Shown here: positions 49,001 through 60,300 of the stretch, in pieces
How the letters are laid out: the number at the start of each line of letters is the position of its first letter
Position numbering within the stretch: position 1 is the stretch's first letter
Assembly (NCBI GenBank): GCA_030737835.1
Contig: JAUJYN010000015.1
Coordinates: 1,060,954-1,124,953, forward strand
Direction: 5' to 3'
Source of the DNA: Acorus gramineus
Lineage: Eukaryota > Streptophyta > Magnoliopsida > Acorales > Acoraceae
DNA length: 64,000 bases
Made by a program: the position numbers and the translations under genes
Notes under the pieces: generated by a model
Told to the model about the DNA's origin: nothing
The model's database searches: none
The model's input: only the letters and a program-made list of their open reading frames with translations

Positions 49001-49345
49001 TTTCATCAGTAGCGGAGCAGCGCCACGTCCCGCGAGTATCAGAGGCTATCAGCATCCCTTGTGATTGTATGTGTTATATTCTGTGCTTGGGCACGCGTTG
49101 TATTTGTTTGGATGTCTTTGTATATATTGGCTCTCACAGGACATTTGATTATGTATCGAGTCTGTAGTATGTTTTTGGATTACAGACTCAATCTTTTAGC
49201 TTTCGCTGTTTGTGTATATATTATGCCAGCCTTGTTTTTGTCTGTGTTGTCATTTTAGCTGTTGTGTGAGTATGTTATTGAACTCCTATTTGGACTGATA
49301 TCCTATAAACACTTGCCGTGTCCCGGGGACGCCCGGGGCGTGACA
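46099..49345 (+). mobile_element. Solo LTR inserted in the copia RNase H region
   Basis: 3247 bases from TGTTATATATGTGTC to GGGGCGTGACA, the inverted equivalent of the paired LTRs at 33220 and 39225. The 5-base duplication AAAAA lies on both sides (46094-46098 and 49346-49350) and copia sequence continues exactly across it. Parts: TATA-like TATATTTAA near 46526, donor-like GGTAAGC at 46861, GC-rich stretch 46980-47720, the short conserved block near 47845-47885, two G-quadruplex motifs (48684-48709 and 48765-48790) and an acceptor-like block ending CTCCAG at 48959. It is more diverged than the gypsy pair, so older than that insertion. Confidence 0.92.
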
Positions 49346-49488
49346 AAAAAGGGACTTAATGTACGGTTCATCTCCTCCAAGGATCAAGTTGCAGATGTTT
49401 TCACAAAGGGCTTAAGTGTTGCACGCCTTGCTTTTCTTTGAGACATGCTGACCGTTCACAGTGGCCCGCTCAACTTGCAGGGGCGCAT

Positions 49489-49751
49489 TGAAGCAAGTTC
49501 TCATGGACCCAAGGACATGATCCACGAGCCAGCTAGCAATCCTCTAATTGAGGAAACGTCTCCAACCTAGACATTTCAGTTACCTATTTTATAGCAATCA
49601 ATTATTATGTTTGTAGTCCGCTAATTGATTATATGTCTCTTACTATCTTTGTAATCCTCTAATTGAGGAAACATTTTTTGAATTATTTCATAAATACAAA
49701 CACCAACCCAAAAAAATGGGTAAGAGTGATTCAATAATATTCTCACATTCA
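49489..49751 (+). repeat. Right LTR of the copia fossil
   Basis: 263 bases, matching 31561-31822. A purine-rich GCAGGGGCG tract lies just before it. Confidence 0.9.
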
Positions 49752-50364
49752 TAGATTGAATACATACATTTTTATATTTTTCATAATAGAGTTCATCTCT
49801 TTTTCATTGTTTACCCCATGAAATGTTCTTTTGGACATTGTTATGTACTTTTTGTGGATGCATTTACTTGACATGCTCATTTAACCCAAAACATCATAAA
49901 TATTATATTATCATTATTTTTTGAGACAGTTCTTAGAATCTGAAATTTAAGGTATAGTTTGGATAGACATAAGTTTTTCTACGATTTATGACTATTCTAG
50001 AAATAAATACCAGTGAAATAAATGATTTTCTGTTTGGATGTGTTTTTAGTTATTCTCATTGGAAAACGTAATAATGAATTAAGTTTTTATTGTTCGGTTG
50101 ACTATGTATAAGTCATGGAGAACATGTAAATAATGTGTGGATAATCATTTATAAAAAATAAAAAAATGATTTGACGTGTGAGTCTCCAAATATGGTAATG
50201 ACAATTAATTTGACAATGTGACCCCCATTTGGATTCGGAAGAATAACGTAATTTTCAAGGGGACCTGGAATACAAATGCCTGTTGTGGAGGTAAAAATCC
50301 ACACCACGACACGTGTTAGGCTAGGACTGACGTGTCATAGCAAGACGGATAGGGCCATGTGTGG
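49752..50364. other. AT-rich spacer right of the copia fossil
   Basis: No gene or clear element. It is the original target-side DNA of the copia insertion; phrases such as TAGTTTGGAT near 49955 hint at MITE-like termini but no pair was found. Confidence 0.4.
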
Positions 50365-51210
50365 TGTTATGCCCTTGTCATTTGGAGCCATTTCGGTTAA
50401 GCCTTGGTCACTTCTGGGTCATTCAGGGCCTTTTTAATTTTTTGATCGGAGCCGCTAAAATTTTGGCTTTTAGCCACCTGCGGGAGTTAGAGTACTCTGA
50501 TTGGAAATCTGACTGCATATTATGGGTCCTGGTACCGTTTAGTACTACTCATAAAAATTTCATCGAATTCCGGTAACGTTTGGAAAAATATGCAGTTCCG
50601 AATCGTATCCGGGTTTTCGAGAGTTCCTGGTTGGGCGAATAGTGTGAGATATTTTGGGGATGTGGTGACCCTTGGTAACCTTACCCCCACCTTGCTTAGG
50701 GGTGAAGAAACCTTTGGTTATTGGTTATGTGAGTGGGTGAGCCTAACCCTAACCTCACCCCCCCCCTTAAGGTCACCCCTAGGCACTATTTGGGCATGAA
50801 AAAGACTTTTTTGCCCTCTCTCTCTCTCCCCCTCTCTCCCAACTCGTGGATCTCTCTCTCTCCCTCTCTTGGTCTCTTTTTCCTCTCTTTGTGTGTGGAG
50901 AAGGAGGAGGAAGAAGCAAAGGAAGGAGAAGGTGAAGGAGAAGATGAATAGTGTATGAAGGGATGATCTAGCTAGGGTGAGTTTGTGTGTGTGTATGTGT
51001 TGTTGTTTCTTTCCCTTCTCCATCTCCAACCCTCTCATGCCTCCCCTCATGTTTTCCTCTGTTTTTCAGCCAAGAAGGGCTGGTGGAGAGGCTGAAGAGA
51101 TGGTGGTAGTAGTGGTGGTGGTTGAGGTGGTCGTGGGTGTGTTGATAACCCCACATCTCCCCATTTCCCTCCCCCTGTTTCGGTAAGGCAGCTCACTTTC
51201 TCTTAAAGAT
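50365..51210 (+). mobile_element. 5' part of an LTR related to 57673-61360
   Basis: Begins TGTTATGCCC and follows the first 800 bases of the solo LTR at 57673 closely, including the GTACCGTTTAGTACTAC block, a CT-rich tract and a donor-like GGTAAGG near 51183. It ends where another element fragment starts at 51281. Fossil fragment. Confidence 0.75.
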
Positions 51211-52318
51211 CTCAGTGAATCTAGTATATAGAGGCATATTTTTAGGATTACGTCTTCTTATGATTTGATCAGCCCGTACCAAATAGACCTACAATCCGCA
51301 ACTCACCTTAAAGGCCTAACAAAAATCCCAACTCCAAATAAATATTAAAATGTTCATATCTCACAATGATCCGATAATCAATATCCATTTATTTCATAAG
51401 GCCCACATAATCGATCAATCCTCGAATAAATATTTAGACAAATCCGATGAGGCTCAACTATAATTCCAATGATCGAAATAACTCAATCCAATCAATTTAC
51501 ATCCAAATAACAATAATATCCAATTAATATTCATTGATCCCACTAAACCAAATTAATTGATTTAAGATCCAATTTGAGTCACCAAGATCAATAAAATCAT
51601 AAAAACCCACAAATCAAATTATACTCATTAAACATCCATTTGGGATCCCTTTAATCTCTAAAATTCATCAAACTTTGTCATGAAGCTAAATATTTGAATT
51701 CTAAGAAACTGCACAGAAATCTTTGAAAAATCATAACTTTCTACCCGTAACTCCGAATTGGACGATTCATGATTCGTTGGAAAGATCTTTTCGAAACCTA
51801 TTTCTGTTTGTGAAATACAATTTTTCCAGAAACGACTCTATCATAGTCAAAAACATGATTTAATGATCAGGTATACAATCAACCCGAAAATAACCCTTAA
51901 ATCCCAAAACCAATAAATCTAGTTTGATCTTAAGAAATCCTTCGAGATCCATTGAAATCTAATAAAAACATCATCTATTTAAAATCAATCAAACCCTAAC
52001 CCTAATCCATCAACCTTCTTCCCCAAATAATCGATTGACACAATCATCTCTTAACAAAAAAATAAATTGAAATACTAAACAACAAAATCAATAGAGAAAG
52101 ATTTCTCACCTTGTAGTGCTCGACGGGTAGAGCTAGGTCATCACCACCCTTCATGCCTCATGAGAATTCTGATGCAAACCCTAACCCAAAACGTGTTATA
52201 TAAAAGGGGTTTTTACCAAATTATAAAACGACCCCTCAAGTATTCCAGGTTTACAACGAGGTCCTTATCCGACTTACAACAAGATCCCTGTACGATTTAC
52301 AGACAAGTCCCTGAAGGC

Positions 52319-52838
52319 TAGGGCTGGTAAACGAGCCGAGCAGCTCGGGCTCGGCTCGGCTCGGTTAAAGCTCGCTCAGGCTCGTTCGATTAGACAAACG
52401 AGTCGAGCTTGAACAATTTTTAAAGCTCGGTTTGTAAACGAGCCGAGCCCGAGCCGAGCCCGAGCCTAGACGAGCTCGTTTACTTAACTGAAAAAAGGTT
52501 AACGAGCCGAGCCCGAGCCGAGCCTGAGCCCGAACTTATGTTACTTTCACATGTATAAGGTGTTGTGATTTATGAAATGTGACTTCTTAAATGTTAAACA
52601 AGATTTTTTTTAGCTAAACGAGCCCGAGCCGAGCCTTGATTTGAGCTTCAGCTTGGCTTGTTTAACAAACGAGCCGAGCCGAGCTTTAACCGAGCTTTTC
52701 ACGAGCCCAACGAGCCAAGCTTGAACACAAAATGAAGCTCGTTCCCGAACCGAGCCGAGCCCGAGCCGAGCCTGATACTAAACGAGCCGAGCCTGAGCAG
52801 GTCAAAGCTCGGCTCGTTCGGCTCGTTTACCACCCCTA
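52319..52838. mobile_element. hAT-type non-autonomous transposon
   Basis: 520 bases with inverted termini TAGGGCTGGTAAACGAGCC (left) and its near match at the right, flanked by the 8-base duplication CTGAAGGC (52311-52318 and 52839-52846). The other LTR of the host element has the empty site at about 56668. The ends are packed with GAGCCGAGC motifs in both directions, as in hAT subterminal regions. No transposase is encoded. Confidence 0.9.
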
Positions 52839-53459
52839 CTGAAGGCTACAAAAAGGTTTTCTGGATTCGCAACCAGATCCCTGGGCTCAATAACTTAACA
52901 TAACATCCTAAGAACCTAATTTCCTCAACTCCGAATATCACCAAATTTCAACCAAAATATCTTGAGACTATAACGATCTCCAGAAAAATATAAAATAAAT
53001 ATTTCAACATCAATTTATAATTTTTTATAATTATAAATCAAATTAGACCCATTTGGGCCTACCGCCAAATCAAAAGTGAAATAATTAAATTTCAATTAAA
53101 ATTTCCATTATATATTTAAAATAAATATATAAGGCTAAAAATACAGAGACGTTACATTCTTCCCCCCTTAAAGGAATTTAGTCCTCTAAATTCAAAGGAG
53201 AAACACAAAATAGAAGACATACGACATCCTATAATAACAAAACAATCATTCATCATACATTCAAACAATAAATGTATGAGTCAGTTAATGAATCTGACAC
53301 ATACACGGCAATCACAACAAATACAGACAATGGTATAAGAATCCATCTTATACGCCGCAAACAATCAAACAAACAAGTATATAAGTAAAAAACCAATGCT
53401 CCGCATTGAAATTCCAACTTATACCGAAACAAACAACATACAATGACAACATAACAAAA

Positions 53460-53850
53460 CAATCATATAAGCTTGGTCCACAATGCTTCCGCTGCACCAC
53501 TCTGATATACAGTGACCCAAACGACAAGTGGATTAACTTATACGACATAGACAAAAACAATAAGACATTCACAAATCACAACAATTACTGTATAGGTCAA
53601 ACCCACCTACGCCCCACACTATAGGTGTTTTAACTTATACAATATAAGCAAGATCAACAATACACATAAATTGCACACAATCATTTGTATAAGCCAGGCC
53701 TACCTATGTCCCATTCCACAGGTAATCCAACTTATACCATACAAGCAATGACAAGAAAACAAATTAAGAAAAACAATATTCATCCAAATTGTACAAGTCA
53801 GGTCCATTTACGTCCCATACCATAAATGGTCCAACTTGTACAACACAAAA
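53460..53850. repeat. Degenerate tandem repeat in the non-coding LTR element
   Basis: Three to four units of about 100 bases, each with a GTATAAG-CCA start, a CCTACGTCCCA-type middle and an AACTTATAC end (for example near 53590, 53688 and 53797). The function is unknown. Confidence 0.6.
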
Positions 53851-54369
53851 GGGGCAATTATGACACTAATGACATTCCTAACATTAGGAATAAGAATTAA
53901 TTTACCACAATGCACATTCACGAATTTGATGTGTCTTTCACATCGCCATTAGAAACATAAATACATTCTCGAATGTCGCAAATACTTAGCCATGTATAAC
54001 GTTGAAAACAATCTCAATCTCTTTGGTGCGCTTTCCAACGTGCGCTTAATCCACCAAAATTTTGTCATAACAAAAACAAACAAACGGTTAGAATGCAAAC
54101 CCTATATGCAATGCATCTTAACATGCCCTAAGCCTATCCTAGGCTTCAAAGGAAATTCTCCTATAGGCCGCCTTAAGATCCAAAAGATAACTACACATAA
54201 AAGATTACCCTAAGCTCCATAATCAGAATTCTAAGGTAACCAAAATAGCCCAACCAGATTTTTCTATAGGATAGCAAAACTTAATCTCCTTAGGTTATTC
54301 GAGCTTAGACCCTAAACTCAACAGATCAACTAAGATGGCCATAACCTACAGTCCGAGAGTTGAACTTAC

Positions 54370-54395
54370 GCTCTGATACCATTCTGTATCAGAGC
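54370..54395. repeat. Perfect hairpin built from primer-site sequence
   Basis: GCTCTGATAC and GTATCAGAGC form a 10-base perfect inverted repeat around a 6-base loop. It lies in an upstream copy of the primer-site region, which is duplicated 150 bases away at 54521. Confidence 0.8.
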
Positions 54396-56985
54396 CAGAT
54401 AAAAATACATCTACTCCATAACTCCAGAGGATAATTAAGTCCAAGTTTACATGGAATCGTAAACCTAAGCTCTAAGCCAACTAATATATCCATAACCTAC
54501 AGTCCGAGGGTTGAACCTATGCTCTGATACCATTCTGTAACGCCCCCGATCCACGACTCCGTTTTGAAGCGTGAAATCCGGAAGCGTTAACTAAATTCCT
54601 CGAATCTCAGAGTTATATATATATATATATATATTTTTTCATCCAGAGAACATACGAATACATCACCATAATTATACATATATTGTCAATGCTAAAATCC
54701 AACACAAATTCAATATACATCGAAAACAACTTAATTTATATATCCACACTATCATACATATGGGTCCTCTACATGCCAAAGAAATGACCAACACCTTTTA
54801 CACAAGTCTAGTGCTCCGGAAATAAAATACGAGCTTCAAACTCCAACGCCTTAACGAGATCGACAACCACCAACAGCTAATCTGAAAGGTTGGGAAGAGA
54901 GAGGGATGAGCTACCACACGCTCAGTGAATGGACACAAGTGTCCCAATAATATATTATACTTCAAAATAATCAGTTAAAAAGTGTCTATGGAACAATTGT
55001 TGTAATATAAAGCAAAGCTTATAATAAAGAAGCCATTTAAAACATTCAAGGATATAATAACATTTCTCTTTCGAATAAAATGTGATGTCATAAAAATCTT
55101 CTCATGATTTCAAACTACATGATGTATATGAATGCAACGGACACGCATGCCCGCTTTCCACGACACCTAGCCGCAGAGATTTCACTTTGGAAATCGGGCC
55201 ACGTAGACATAGCCACCTAGACTTGGGTCAAATTTAGACCGCAGCCACCTAGACTGAGCCACCTAGACGATTTGATGCATGCACAATCAAAACTACTTCT
55301 TTCAAGTATACAGCATGCGACAATTTTCATAAATCCCATAATTTCAATGCATAATATATCCAAAATATCAACCTATATGATGATAACATGCTCATATGGT
55401 TCATACAAGATAGATTTCATAATCATAAAATAACATGATGCTTTTCAAATAATATAGAGACATCCACTCACCTCCAGTCCACGCAATACAAACCGATGCA
55501 CGTGCATGAACGCTACACACTCGCACGTGGATAACCTAGCATAACAATTATGCAATCAATAAATAAGAAAATCATTCAATCATGACAAACAACTGAAAAC
55601 AACTTACAACAACACTCAGCCCAATAATCCCAAGAGCCCGTACCAAATAGACCTACAATCCGCAACTCACCTTAAAGGCCTAACAAAAATCCCAACTCCA
55701 AATAAATATTAAAATGTTCATATCTCACAATGATCCGATAATCAATATCCATTTATTTCATAAGGCCCACATAATCGATCAATCCTCGAATAAAATATTT
55801 AGACAATCCAATGAGGCTCCACTATAACTCCAATGATCCAAATAACTCAATCCAATCAATTTACATCCAAATAACAATAATATCCAATTAATATTCATTG
55901 ATCCCACTAAACCAAATTAATTGATTTAAGATCCAATTTGAGTCACCAAGATCAATAAAATCATCAAAACCCACAAATCAAATTATACTCATTAAACATC
56001 CATTTGGGATCCCTTTAATCTCTAAAATTCATCAAACTTGTCATGAAGCTAAATATTTGAATTCTAAGAAACTGCACAGAAATCTTTGAAAAATCATAAC
56101 TTTCTACCCGTAACTCCAAATCGGACGATTCATGATTCGTTGGAAAGATCTTTTCGAAACCTATTTCTGTTTGTGAAATACAATTTTCCCAGAAACGACT
56201 CTATCATAGTCAAAAACACAATTTAATGATCAGGTATACAATCAACCCGAAAATAACCCTTAAATCCGAAAACCAATAAATCTAGTTTGATCTGAAGAGA
56301 TTCTTCGAGATCCATTGAAATCTAATAAAAATATCATCTATTTAAAATCAATCAAACCCTAATCCATCAACCTTCTTCCCCAAATAATCGATTGACACAA
56401 TCATCTCTTAACAAAAAAATAAATTGAAATACTAAACAACAAAATCAATAGAGAAAGATTTCTCACCTTGTAGTGCTCGACGGGTAGAGCTAGGTCATCA
56501 CCACCCTTCATGCCTCATGAGAATTCTGATGCAAACCCTAACCCAAAACGTGTTATATAAAAGGGGTTTTTACCAAATTATAAAACGACCCCTCAAGTAT
56601 TCCAGGTTTACAACGAGGTCCTTATCCGACTTACAACAAGATCCCTGTACGATTTACAGACAAGTCCCTGAAGGCTATAAAAAGGTTTTCTGGATTCGCA
56701 ACCAGATCCCTGGGCTCAATAACTTAACATAACATCCTAAGAACCTAATTTCCTCAACTCCGAATCTCACCAAATTTCAACCAAAATATCTTGAGACTAT
56801 AAAAATCTCTAGAAAAATATAAAATAAATATTTCAACATCAATTTATAATTTTTATAATTATAAATCAAATTGGACCCATTTGGGCCTACCGCCAAATCA
56901 AAAAATGAAATAATTAAATTTCAATTAAAATTTCCATTATATATTTAAAATAAATATATAAGGCTAAAAATACAGAGACGTTACA

Positions 56986-57340
56986 ATTTAAAGGGGTAAA
57001 ATTATCATTTACAGAGGATTTTTGGCATTTTTAACGAATTCTAAGGGGGGTTTGTGAATACTACGTGACTATTCATCTAAAGGGAAGCATTGTTATTCTT
57101 ACAAATTCAGTATTATTTACTATTTTTTTTATCATTCTCTATGCAACTCAGATTCTATAACTATTATTTTAGAAATTATTATTAATGGGACTATAGGTCA
57201 ATTCACTGAGAGTGTGGTAGCTCACTCCTCTCTTTATTCTCATTTTTCAGAGTAGATCGATAAGGTGGTTCAGTCTCGTTGTGGTGCAACAGATCGACGT
57301 TCGTGTTTTGTAGGATTTGCTGCATAGGTTCCAATAAGCC
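56986..57340 (+). mobile_element. Degenerate LTR fragment, opposite orientation
   Basis: The TTCACTGAGAGTGTGGTAGC block near 57196 and the TTTTTCAGAG that follows match, in reverse, the block near 54905 of the neighbouring element. The rest is decayed. Confidence 0.4.
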
Positions 57341-60300
57341 TTCTGCATTGTGGACCCATTATCCATAATCAAGATAACAGTTGCATTCATAAAATAGGCA
57401 TGATGCAGTCATGATATAAATATAATTAGTTTCAAAATCTATGTAGAGACTAGACCCACTCACCTTAGGTCCAATGACACAGAAACAACCCCAGAAGGCC
57501 TAAAGCACTCTAGTCAGACCTGAAACAATGTGAACCGATCAAAATACATACATATAGTACAAAACCTGATGGTACCCGTACATGCAGAAAATGGCGGCTC
57601 CCACAGAGACTGTCACTGACCAACCCGACGGCTCCCATTGGGGCCGTTACTAACAAATCTGGTTGCTCCCATTGTTATGCCTGTGTCATTTGGAGCCATT
57701 TTGGTTAAGCCTTGGTCACATCTGGGTCATTTAGGGCCTTTTTCTTTTTTGATCGGAGTCGCTAAAATTTTGGCTTTTAACCACCTACGGGAGTTGGAGT
57801 ACTCTGATTGAAAATCTAACTGTATATTATGGGTCCTGGTACCGTTTAGTACTACCCATAAAAATTTTATCGAATTTCGGTAATGTTTTGAAAAATATGC
57901 AGTTTTGAATCGCATTTAGGTTTGGCCGTTACTAGGTTTTGGTGGGTGAGATATTTTCAAGTGTGTGGTGCTTCTCCGCACGCTTCCCAATAAAGCAAAA
58001 AATGAGTGGTTGAGTGAGGGTGAGCCTAACCCTAACCTCACCACCCCCTTACGGTCACCACTAGACACTATTTGGGCTTGAAAATGACATTTTTGCCCTC
58101 TCTCTCTCTTCCCCTCTCTCCCATTTCGTGGAACACTTTCTCTCCCTCTCTTGGTCTCTTTCTTTTCCCCTCTCTGTGTGTGGAGAAGGAGGAGGAAGAA
58201 GCAAATGAAGGAGAAGGTGAAGAAGGAAGCACAAAAAAGGTGAGTTTTGTGTATGTGTTGTTGTTGTTGTGGTTCCTCCTCTCTCAAGCTCCCTCTCATG
58301 TCTTCCCCCACCCCCTGTTTTTCAGCCAAAGAAGGCTGAGGAGGGCTGTGGAGGTAGTGGTAGTGGTGGTGGTGGTCGAGGTGGTCGCGAGTGCATCGAC
58401 GGCCCCCGAATCTCTCCCTTTCATTCCCCTTCCCTTGGTGAGCTCTTCCCCTTCTTTTCTTTGGTTTTTCATGGCTTTAGGGGTTGTTGGGAAGTTGTGC
58501 ATGCTACGTAGTTGGTTTAGGGTGAGTGAGGAGTGTGGGGGATGGGTTAAAGGGGGTTAAATTGTTGCTTGGCACGTGCGCAGGTTCGTCCGCGCGCGTG
58601 CGCGCGCAAACGGGCGCGCAGAAGGGCGCAGGCTGGCGGGTGCACGTGCGCGCGGGTGCGCGAGTGAGCGCGGAGCAGGCGCTGGCAACACGTGCAGTGC
58701 AGGCGAGTAGTGCGCGTGAGTGTGGACGGGCACCCGCAAGCGTGCGTGCGCGCGGGGCAGCGTGTCTGGGCGCGCCTGGGCATGCGACAGAGTGCCAGTG
58801 CGCGCGTGCGTGTGCGTGCACGTGCGTGCAGGGGCATGCGCGGGGCTGCCTAGGGGCTCGGGTAGGTGCTAGGGCACTCGGGCATGCGTGCGTACGCGCG
58901 TGCTCGCATGCGTGCGAGCCCGTATGCGTGCATGTCTATGTCTTTGGTATTTCTAGTAAATTTCTAAGTGTTATAATGTGGTTATACTCACCATTCTGAT
59001 GCCCTTACCTTGCAGATCTCAGTCGGATGTGATGCGCGAGGTCTCGGGTTGTGGTAAGTGGTTTGATCCAACTCCTCGAGATGCGCTCGACGCGCGTAGT
59101 CGTGCGTTGCGCATCGATGGGGCACCCTAGCTATACTACTTGTGTAGATAAGTTGTATGGCCATGCTTAAACTATAATATTTTAGACATCTTTCATGCTA
59201 GGCTTATATTGCATGTATTGTATCCATTTATGAATGACTGTATCACATGCGTCCCTCTAGTATGGGCATGTATTCTGTAATGTGTATGGATGTATAGAAT
59301 AGGCATGCCTTAGGTAGTATTGTAATACTACTCCCACCATATTAATTGGAATATCCAGCATGATTAAGTCTGTGTTAATAACGGGCACCTGCCTAATATT
59401 CCCTTGCGATAAGACTCGAGGGCGTGGTGTAGTTGTTGCGCCCATGATAATGGGGCAAATCTATGACCAACTTCACGAGATGATGATCTCTCTCGCCCTC
59501 TCCCTCTGCACGAACTGAGTAAGTAGATGCGATTTCCTACTCGACTCAGGTTCGTTTGGAATATTGGCATGCACCTGTTAGTGCGCGAGATCGCGGTTGA
59601 CCCTTTCTTTTAAGTTGGTGATATCCAACGCATGCTTAAGTTATGCCTTGTGTGCTTATATGATTAATGGCCATGTATGCATGTTTAAGTGAGCCATTCC
59701 TTGTATGTATGTTGTATGATTTGTTGTTTATGATGTAAATCCATGTTAGGGGTAACCCTTATAGTCAATTGTTAGATGATCGTGCATATGGTTCATGCAC
59801 ATAGCTATGATATGATTCTCCTGTTATATATGCGCACATGTTAAAACTAATTAGGCCTATCTGAAGCCGACGTGGGTACGACCCGCCGTTGGGATGTACC
59901 TCATTAGTTAGTGTGCGAGCGATGTAATCGCCCCTGCATCCGTGTGATGCACTTGAATGGAATTAAGGAGAATTCATTTGTTGTATCGGTTTTGTTAAAC
60001 CGGTAACTTGGGCATTAAGTTAGGTGATTATCGAGAGTAGTTGTTCTTCCATTGGGTTCGCTTTGCGAACATGGAGTGTTTCCCCCCAATGTCATCCGTG
60101 TTGAAGCGGGTCGGGTTGTAGATGTCCTGACAGAGGGACCCCACCTGTAGGTACTATCGATGCATGTGACAAGATGTACTGATCATGGGGGTATACCAGG
60201 TAGAGGCTACCCGGAAGAGGGCTAACGAATGATATTGCGAGCGTAAAATCGTTCTCCCCTTCGTTGGATCCGATGTAGGAACTCCCCGGCGTTGGAAAAG

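Larger units (their letters stand above)
31561..49751 (+). mobile_element. Ty1/copia fossil hosting nested insertions
   Basis: Short LTRs lie at 31561-31822 and 49489-49751. A primer-binding site TGGTATCAAAGCC (31825-31837) follows the first. Parts in order are gag, a CCHC knuckle, a weak protease region, integrase, reverse transcriptase and RNase H, the copia order; residues around the RT look closest to the Ale/Retrofit lineage, which is a tentative placement. Three foreign pieces lie inside it: 32219-33214, the gypsy-type element 33220-42515 and the solo LTR 46099-49345. Without them it would be about 4.6 kb, normal for copia. Near-repeats TAGATTGTAT and TAGATTGAAT touch the outer edges. 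The LTRs differ at a few percent by eye. The element is broken, with several disabling changes beyond the insertions. Confidence 0.92.
51281..56985 (-). mobile_element. Non-coding LTR element, one LTR truncated
   Basis: One LTR is at 54536-56985 (TGTAACGCCC to GACGTTACA); the other is truncated at 51281-53156 and carries a hAT insertion. In element sense (- strand) the primer site TGGTATCAGAGC (54532-54521) and a polypurine tract next to 53156 fix the direction. The 1.4-kb interior has no gag or pol, so this is a non-autonomous LARD/TRIM-like element. The two LTRs are very similar by eye outside the hAT, so insertion was fairly recent and the truncation later. Broken. Confidence 0.85.

Noticed and set aside
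49752-49761. TAGATTGAAT as the copia target duplication with TAGATTGTAT at 31551-31560
   Set aside because: Copia elements make 5-base duplications; this is a 10-base match with one mismatch and no exact 5-base pair at the LTR edges, so it may be chance. Left as a near-repeat only.
50733-51186. Short Ser/Pro/Glu-rich open frames near a CT-rich tract
   Set aside because: These are microsatellite-like CT and GA tracts of an LTR leader, repeated at 58072-58560.
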